DNA of 64,000 nucleotides from Anaerolineae bacterium (GTDB lineage Bacteria; Chloroflexota; Anaerolineae; Promineifilales; Promineifilaceae). The notes below the pieces were generated by a model. It saw only the letters and a program-made list of their open reading frames with translations. It made no database searches and was not told where the DNA came from. This document shows, piece by piece, positions 59,045-64,000 of the stretch. The position numbers and the translations under genes were made by a program. The stretch spans positions 26,245 to 90,244 of the forward strand of contig JADLAX010000006.1 in assembly GCA_020848035.1 (NCBI GenBank). The letters are read 5' to 3'. Each line of letters opens with the position of its first letter. Position 1 is the first letter of the stretch.

Positions 59045-59872
59045 ATGTACAAAACCCTCATCGACGTGCCAACCCTTGCCCAAAATTATGAGAGACCCGA
59101 CTGGATTATCGTGGACTGCCGCTTTAGTTTGGCGGATACGGCCGTTGGTTACCAAAACTACCAGACAGCCCACATCCCCGGCGCGGTCTATGCCCACCTG
59201 GACGACGACCTGAGTGGCCCGCCGGTCACCGACCACGGGCGGCACCCCCTGCCTACGCCGCAGCGGCTGGTCCAACTGTTCAGCCGCCTGGGCATCGACG
59301 AGATGAGCCAGGTGGTTGTTTACGATGATGCGGGCGGCATGGTGGCTTCCCGGCTGTGGTGGATGCTGCGCTACATGTGTCACGACGCCGTGGCCGTGCT
59401 CGATGGCGGCTGGCCCGCCTGGAAATTGGCCGGTTTGCCCACCACGTCCGGCATCGAGTACAACGACCCGGCCCAGTTCACCGGTCGGCCCCAGCCCCGG
59501 TGGCTCGTCACCCTCGACGAGGTTGATGCCCAACCGCTGCTGATTGATTCACGCGCCCCAGAGCGGTACCGGGGCGAAATTGAGCCGATAGACCCTCAGC
59601 CGGGGCACATCCCTGGTGCCGTCAATTTGCCTTACGGGAATCATCTGACGGTGGACGGCCGTTTCCGCCCCAGCAATGAGATTAAAGCGGAACTCCAGGC
59701 CGTTTTGGGCAAAATTGCCCCTTCGGCCGCAACGTTTTACTGTGGATCGGGGGTCAGTGCCTGTGTGAATTTACTGGCAATGGCGCATGTGGGGCTGGGC
59801 GACGGCCGTCTCTACGTTGGCTCGTGGAGTGAGTGGAGCAGTGATCCGGGAAGAGAGGTGGTGAGGGGGTGA
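59045..59872 (+). CDS. Sulfurtransferase with two rhodanese domains (thiosulfate / 3-mercaptopyruvate type)
   Basis: This 275-aa enzyme transfers sulfane sulfur from thiosulfate or mercaptopyruvate to cyanide or thiols. The N-terminal inactive domain (about 1-140) has WIIVDCRFSLADT and GHDA-type GGWPAWKLAGLP. The C-terminal domain (about 155-275) has the active Cys in TFYCGSGVSACVNLLAMA (CGSGVSAC, about residue 237); the CGSGV(S/T)AC wording is nearer to mercaptopyruvate sulfurtransferase (SseA) than to classical rhodanese CRKGVTA. AGAAGGAAACC precedes the ATG. It converges with the regulator gene over a GGTGACA repeat. Confidence 0.9.
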   Translation: MYKTLIDVPTLAQNYERPDWIIVDCRFSLADTAVGYQNYQTAHIPGAVYAHLDDDLSGPPVTDHGRHPLPTPQRLVQLFSRLGIDEMSQVVVYDDAGGMVASRLWWMLRYMCHDAVAVLDGGWPAWKLAGLPTTSGIEYNDPAQFTGRPQPRWLVTLDEVDAQPLLIDSRAPERYRGEIEPIDPQPGHIPGAVNLPYGNHLTVDGRFRPSNEIKAELQAVLGKIAPSAATFYCGSGVSACVNLLAMAHVGLGDGRLYVGSWSEWSSDPGREVVRG

Positions 59873-59934
59873 AAGGGTGAAGGGGTGACAAGGTGACAGG
59901 GGTGACAAACTGCGCATTGATCACTGACTACAGG
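59873..59934. repeat. GGGGTGAC word repeat between convergent genes
   Basis: AAAGGGTGAAGGGGTGACAA and GGTGACAGGGGTGACAAAC words. A related CACCCTGTCACC repeat lies at 25134-25183. Confidence 0.55.
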
Positions 59935-61935
59935 TCACCGATTACCGCTTACCGGCTCTCCGACCACGGCTTTCGGCGCTTCCTCGGCGTCATCGGCTGC
60001 TTCCCCGTCCTGGCTGGCCAGCTCCATGGTGCCGATGGCGCGGGCCACGTTTTCAATGGCCACACGCTGCTTGCGATACAAATCCGATTCGCTCATGGCC
60101 AGCCGCCGGGCTACGTCGCGCACCCGCTGCCCCTGGACAAATTTTAGCTCCAAAATGTTGTAGAGAATCCATTCGGCCGTGGTCATGTTGCGTTCGCCTT
60201 CCGGCTTTTGCAGCTCGATGGCGTTGTTCAAAATGGCCCGCAGCGCTTTGGTGGGGTTGTTTTCATGCTCGGCCATCGCTTCTTGCACAATTTGCAGCCG
60301 CATCAGTGGGCTGCTGGTGAGTTTTGGCCCACCCCAATAGTGCGTCAGGGCGTCACGCACCATTGTGTTAAATTCGGGGTCGTTGACCACGGCACTGGTG
60401 CGCGGCGAGTCTTGGGCCAGCGCGGGTAGGCCGCCAAAGGTCGCTTCACTGCGCCGCTGCTGGAATGCGGTTATTTGTGGCAGCAGCCCCTCAACGGTGG
60501 CAAAAATTTCTTGCTGCAAAATCCGGTCTTCCAGCGCTTCGGCGGCTTGGTTTAGCAGGCGTCTAAAAATTTCTTCTTCGGCGTCGCTCAGGTCAGGTTC
60601 GGCGCTGCGGGCGTGAATGCCCAGGATACCCAATACAAAATCATGCTGGCGGCTGTGCAACGGCCGTATCCAATAATTGCGCCACACAAAAAATTCGCCC
60701 ACCGTTTCCAACGCTTCGCCACCGTTACTGGATTCGGCCGTGTGGGCCAGCTGCCACCAATCCGCATCCTGCAAAATCTCATCCGATTCGGCCAGCGGGC
60801 CAACTACCGCTTCCACCTGCGGTCCCTCTGGAGTGATCGCCGCCACAAACGAAGTGGGCGTCCGCAGTGCCTCGCAGGTGGCCGCCAGGATGCTTTCCAA
60901 AAACTGCTGCAGGTCGCGTGTGGTCAGCAGTCGCTCGCTCAGCCGCTGGATCGTGCGCACATCAGGGTCGTTATTGAGCTGGAAGAGGCGCTCCAGGGGT
61001 TTTTTGTACGCGTGAATCGCCCACTCGACCAGCATCACCGTGGCCACCAGGGTAAACCCCAGCGCCGTCTCGGCTGGCAGGCCCAATACAGGGCTGCCCC
61101 GGCTGACCAGCACATACACCAGCAGCACGATGCTGCCCGCCAGCGGCACCCGGGCCATAAATTTAAACAAGCGTACCCGCACTACCCGGTCGGGTGACGT
61201 GGTGCCAAAATAGGCCAGGTGGGCAGTCAACACGCCAAACATCAGCCCCACCACCAGGTTGCCCAAAATGACGATGGGCCACAGCCACAGCGGAATAATG
61301 TCTTGCCCCTCCGTGCCGGTGATGAGCAGGTAGGGGAAAACACCCAGCGGCGCGGCCAGGTAGGTGAGCAGCGTCGAGGTCATGCGCTGGCGGGTGGTGC
61401 GCGTAATGCAGCGCTGCCGCGCCCGCCACACGTTGTAAATGCTGGCGGCCGCAACGATCCAAAAATAGGCAGCAAAAATGGGGAAAAGCGGGCCTGAGTC
61501 AAGATGGGGGATGCGCGACAGCGGGTTGGCCACTGGATTGGTGACCAATAAATCGCTGAACAACGCCATGCCCAGTGCCGCCAGCCCGATCAGGTAATTC
61601 AGCGGCACCAGAAAGCGCCGCCGGTTGGGTAGGGCACCAGTAGTTGAAAGCAGCGCGCTGGAAAGGTGAAAGTGTGCTGCTGGAACCAGGGCGATGCCCA
61701 GCCATTGAAACCGCAGGAATCCCTCCACCGAAGCGGGCACAATCGCCCGGCTGACCATGAGTTCGGCCAGGTAGGCGACCACCACAAACGTGACGAGGGC
61801 GCAAAAGGCGCGCATCACGGTGTCGGTCAGGCTGCGGCCCAGGTTGTACAGCACCACGGCCGATCCAAAAATGACAATCACCGCTTCTAAAATGTCGTTT
61901 AGGAGCGCTAAAAAATCAGGGAGCTGTTCTAACAT
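59935..61935 (-). CDS. Membrane-anchored GAF-domain regulator with C-terminal HTH
   Basis: This is a 666-aa protein. Residues 1-300 contain about eight TM segments in a HisKA-7TM-like arrangement (LLNDILEAVIVIFGSAVVLY; FPIFAAYFWIVAAASIYNVW). A linker (LNNDPDVRTIQRLSERLLTT) leads to a GAF domain (about 340-500). The C-terminal 180 residues are helical and end in an HTH: VQGQRVRDVARRLAMSESDL, YRKQRVAIENVARAI. No HATPase or H-box is seen, so it is not a histidine kinase. It looks like a one-component membrane sensor that contacts DNA. I chose ATG 61935; the longer frame has no ribosome-binding site. It lies next to ftsH on the same strand. Confidence 0.78.
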   Translation of the reverse strand: MLEQLPDFLALLNDILEAVIVIFGSAVVLYNLGRSLTDTVMRAFCALVTFVVVAYLAELMVSRAIVPASVEGFLRFQWLGIALVPAAHFHLSSALLSTTGALPNRRRFLVPLNYLIGLAALGMALFSDLLVTNPVANPLSRIPHLDSGPLFPIFAAYFWIVAAASIYNVWRARQRCITRTTRQRMTSTLLTYLAAPLGVFPYLLITGTEGQDIIPLWLWPIVILGNLVVGLMFGVLTAHLAYFGTTSPDRVVRVRLFKFMARVPLAGSIVLLVYVLVSRGSPVLGLPAETALGFTLVATVMLVEWAIHAYKKPLERLFQLNNDPDVRTIQRLSERLLTTRDLQQFLESILAATCEALRTPTSFVAAITPEGPQVEAVVGPLAESDEILQDADWWQLAHTAESSNGGEALETVGEFFVWRNYWIRPLHSRQHDFVLGILGIHARSAEPDLSDAEEEIFRRLLNQAAEALEDRILQQEIFATVEGLLPQITAFQQRRSEATFGGLPALAQDSPRTSAVVNDPEFNTMVRDALTHYWGGPKLTSSPLMRLQIVQEAMAEHENNPTKALRAILNNAIELQKPEGERNMTTAEWILYNILELKFVQGQRVRDVARRLAMSESDLYRKQRVAIENVARAIGTMELASQDGEAADDAEEAPKAVVGEPVSGNR

Positions 61936-61990
61936 ACAAACAGATGAAAGGCGCCTGGAAAAAACGGTAAAATTTCTCGCCAATCCGCGA

Positions 61991-63952
61991 TCAGGCCGGA
62001 GTGGGCGACGGTGGCAAATCTAACTTTGGCGGTTTCTTCCAGTCTGACTCCGATTTACTCTTACTTCTTATGGATGTTTCCGGGGTTGGCGGGGATGGGT
62101 TGTTGGACGAGGAGGGCGGCAGCCCTTTGCCTTCGACCAACGCCAGAAACTCTTCCGCGTCCAGCGTTTCCCGTTCCAGCAGCATGCGGGCAATCAGGTC
62201 CAGTTCAGGCCGGTGGGTGGTTAAGATGTCGGTAGCACGGCCGTATTGCTCATCAATAATCTGCCGCACTTCCACATCAATTTTTTCGGCAATGGCGTCT
62301 GAATAATCCCGCTGTTCGGAAATTTCCCGCCCCAAAAAAACCATTTCCTGCTTCTGGCCATAAACCCGTGGCCCCAGCTCTTCACTCATGCCCAGCTGCG
62401 TCACCATGGTGCGCGCCATTTGCGTCACCCGCTGCAAATCGTTGCTGGCACCCGAAGTGATCTCACCAAAGACGATCTCTTCGGCCACACGGCCGCCCAG
62501 CAGGCTGGCAATTTGCGCCTGGAGCTGCGTTTTGTTGGGCAGCGAGGTGTCGTCTTCCAGGTACCAGGTCAACCCCAGCCCCATGCCGCGCGGCACGATG
62601 GTGACCTTGCGCAGCGGCATCGCTGCCGGTTGGAAATGGCTCACCAGGGCGTGACCTGCTTCATGGTAGGCAATAATCTCTTTTTCGGCTGGCGTGATGA
62701 CCCGGCTTTTGCGCTCTGGCCCCAGCTGTACCCGCTCGATGGCCTCATGGAACTCATCCATGCTGATGCTCTTACGGTTGCGCCGCGCCGACAGCAGCGC
62801 CGCTTCGTTGACCGTGTTTTCGATGTCTGCACCCACAAAACCGGGGGTGGCGCGGGCCAACACGGCAATGTTCACGTCGGAGGCAATCGGTTTGCCGCGA
62901 ATATGGACTTTGAAAATGGCTTCACGCCCTTTGTAATCGGGTCGGTCGATGACCACGCGGCGGTCAAAGCGGCCGGGACGCATCAGCGCCGGGTCGAGAA
63001 TGTCGGGCCGGTTAGTGGCTGCCAGGATGATGACGTGGGTGTCGGTGCCAAAGCCATCCATCTCCACCAAAATCTGGTTGAGGGTTTGCTCCCGCTCATC
63101 GTGTGATCCGCCCAGACCAGCGCCGCGCTGGCGGCCCACTGCGTCAATTTCGTCAATGAAGATGATGCAAGGGCTGTGCCGTTTGGCCTGCTCAAACAGG
63201 TCGCGCACGCGGCTGGCCCCCACGCCCACAAACATTTCGACAAATTCCGAACCGGCGATGGAAAAGAAGGGCACACCTGCTTCGCCGGAGACGGCTTTGG
63301 CCAGCAGCGTTTTGCCGGTGCCGGGGCTGCCTACCAGCAGCACCCCTTTAGGAATGCGCGCGCCAAAGCTAACAAATTTTTCCGGTTCCTTGAGGAAATC
63401 GACTACTTCTTCCAGCTCTTCTTTGGCCTCATCGGCTCCGGCCACATCGCCGAAGGTGACGGTGGGATGGTCGCCGGTGAACATGCGGGCGCGGCTTTTA
63501 CCGAAGGAGAGGGCCTGATTGTTGCTGCCCTGCGCCTGACGAAAGATGAGGAAGATGAAGGCGATGATGAGCACGGCTGGCAGGAAAATGCCGATGACGT
63601 TAAGCCAATTGCCCCAACTACTGGCCGTTTCGTAGCTGATGTTGGGACGGCCGTCTCGGTAATCCTCCTCGTTGATGCCGTAAGAGGCCAACACCTCTTC
63701 CAGGGCGCTGACGCCGCTGATTTGGGAGGTGGCTGGTGGCGTTTCGCCGTCCAGGTAAGTGATATGGACAGTACGGCCGTCGCCATCTACCAGAATTTCA
63801 TCGATTTCATTCTCTTGGATTTGCCGGGCCAGCTGGCTGATGGAAATCTGACTGGTTGGGGTGGTACTGACGCTGTAGCTCCACACAATGGCCAGAATGG
63901 CAACACCAATGAGTAAGGAGACAAACCATCGGGTCATCTTGGTTGAGTTCAT
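61991..63952 (-). CDS. ftsH: ATP-dependent zinc metalloprotease FtsH
   Basis: This 653-aa membrane AAA+ protease degrades unassembled membrane proteins and regulators. Two TM helices (about 8-27 and 118-140) flank a periplasmic domain. Walker A is [14 protein letters not shown] (about 212), Walker [14 protein letters not shown], the [22 protein letters not shown] and the zinc site [10 protein letters not shown] (HEAGH, about 430). Length and domain order are normal. The start at 63952 follows GGAGGATTTTTC. The C-terminal tail is a Ser/Pro-rich segment ([14 protein letters not shown]). The gene is complete in the window. Confidence 0.96.
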   Translation of the reverse strand: MNSTKMTRWFVSLLIGVAILAIVWSYSVSTTPTSQISISQLARQIQENEIDEILVDGDGRTVHITYLDGETPPATSQISGVSALEEVLASYGINEEDYRDGRPNISYETASSWGNWLNVIGIFLPAVLIIAFIFLIFRQAQGSNNQALSFGKSRARMFTGDHPTVTFGDVAGADEAKEELEEVVDFLKEPEKFVSFGARIPKGVLLVGSPGTGKTLLAKAVSGEAGVPFFSIAGSEFVEMFVGVGASRVRDLFEQAKRHSPCIIFIDEIDAVGRQRGAGLGGSHDEREQTLNQILVEMDGFGTDTHVIILAATNRPDILDPALMRPGRFDRRVVIDRPDYKGREAIFKVHIRGKPIASDVNIAVLARATPGFVGADIENTVNEAALLSARRNRKSISMDEFHEAIERVQLGPERKSRVITPAEKEIIAYHEAGHALVSHFQPAAMPLRKVTIVPRGMGLGLTWYLEDDTSLPNKTQLQAQIASLLGGRVAEEIVFGEITSGASNDLQRVTQMARTMVTQLGMSEELGPRVYGQKQEMVFLGREISEQRDYSDAIAEKIDVEVRQIIDEQYGRATDILTTHRPELDLIARMLLERETLDAEEFLALVEGKGLPPSSSNNPSPPTPETSIRSKSKSESDWKKPPKLDLPPSPTPA

Positions 63953-64000
63953 GAAAAATCCTCCAACGGGAGCAAGCTGCTTTGGCCAGGTATGACCCAA
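63953..64000. other. Leader of ftsH at the window edge
   Basis: These 48 bases hold the FtsH ribosome-binding site (GGAGGA on the minus strand). The minus-strand frame stays open to the edge from a TTG, but a start there has no support. Confidence 0.5.

Larger units (their letters stand above)
1..64000. repeat. Highly iterated palindrome ACGGCCGT (HIP-like)
   Basis: The octamer ACGGCCGT, often extended to AACGGCCGTT or TACGGCCGTA, recurs about 130-140 times by my eye count, roughly one per 460 bases. About two would be expected from base composition. Examples start near 950, 1609, 3232, 12041, 16108, 22499, 33052, 39106, 46079, 53119, 57797 and 63769. Most copies lie inside genes, where they are read in different frames: T-A-V (as in ETAV), N-G-R or D-G-R, and R-P-(F/Y/L). 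Near-variants such as ACGGCCGA and ACGGCCGC are also seen but are rarer. Known analogues are HIP1 of cyanobacteria and DNA uptake sequences; the function here is unknown. Confidence 0.9.

Overview
The window looks like chromosome of a member of the Chloroflexota (Anaerolineae or a close relative; a filamentous 'Promineifilum'-like genome would fit). This is inferred from several traits: moderately high GC with standard bacterial gene structure; secreted CSLREA/Calx-beta and right-handed beta-helix proteins ending in a YLP..IR tail; Pro/Thr-rich linkers on CAP and LysM proteins; a simple TatA/TatB-like/TatC operon; and very dense intergenic hairpin repeats. No species assignment is possible from the sequence alone. 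I see no rRNA, tRNA, CRISPR array, prophage or intact insertion sequence.

Layout. 1-10343 is one minus-strand sugar-uptake cluster, read right to left: LacI regulator with a 28-bp palindromic operator, solute-binding lipoprotein, two ABC permeases, HAD phosphatase, FGGY kinase and a GH42 beta-galactosidase cut by the window edge. 10490-10966 is a DUF411 lipoprotein with an in-frame TGA exactly where the first Cys of its CGCC metal motif belongs, so it is a candidate selenoprotein. 11195-14712 holds a Cys-rich small protein, a HAD phosphatase and a PfkB kinase plus SIS-domain pair. 14920-27195 is a mix of a large secreted beta-helix protein, serine hydrolase, glycosyltransferase, M50 peptidase, triosephosphate isomerase, DUF4037 protein, FAD amine-oxidase-like protein, an unknown tail-anchored protein and an AEC transporter.

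27443-34774 is metabolic: a fused 3-oxoacid CoA-transferase, a tungsten aldehyde:ferredoxin oxidoreductase, ClpS, a class-III aminotransferase, a DapA-family lyase and a HAD phosphatase. 34915-38609 has glgC divergent from tatA-tatB-tatC, then a rhomboid protease. 38823-46916 has a TolB-like propeller lipoprotein, a CAP-LysM envelope protein, an acyl-CoA synthetase, a phosphatidylcholine-synthase-like enzyme, a thiolase and DNA polymerase III delta'. 47181-58960 has a second beta-helix protein, an ABC-2 exporter (one ATPase, two permeases), an inositol-phosphatase-family enzyme, a metallophosphoesterase, a zinc-ribbon/lectin-like protein, a methyltransferase and a PKD-CAP protein. 59045-64000 has a two-domain sulfurtransferase, a membrane GAF-HTH regulator and FtsH.

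Two window-wide patterns stand out. The palindrome ACGGCCGT recurs roughly 130-140 times (my count by eye), in genes of both strands and all three reading frames, like the cyanobacterial HIP1 octamer. In addition, a large share of the intergenic gaps carry a hairpin-forming repeat, drawn from several families; one such hairpin lies in frame inside the beta-galactosidase gene.
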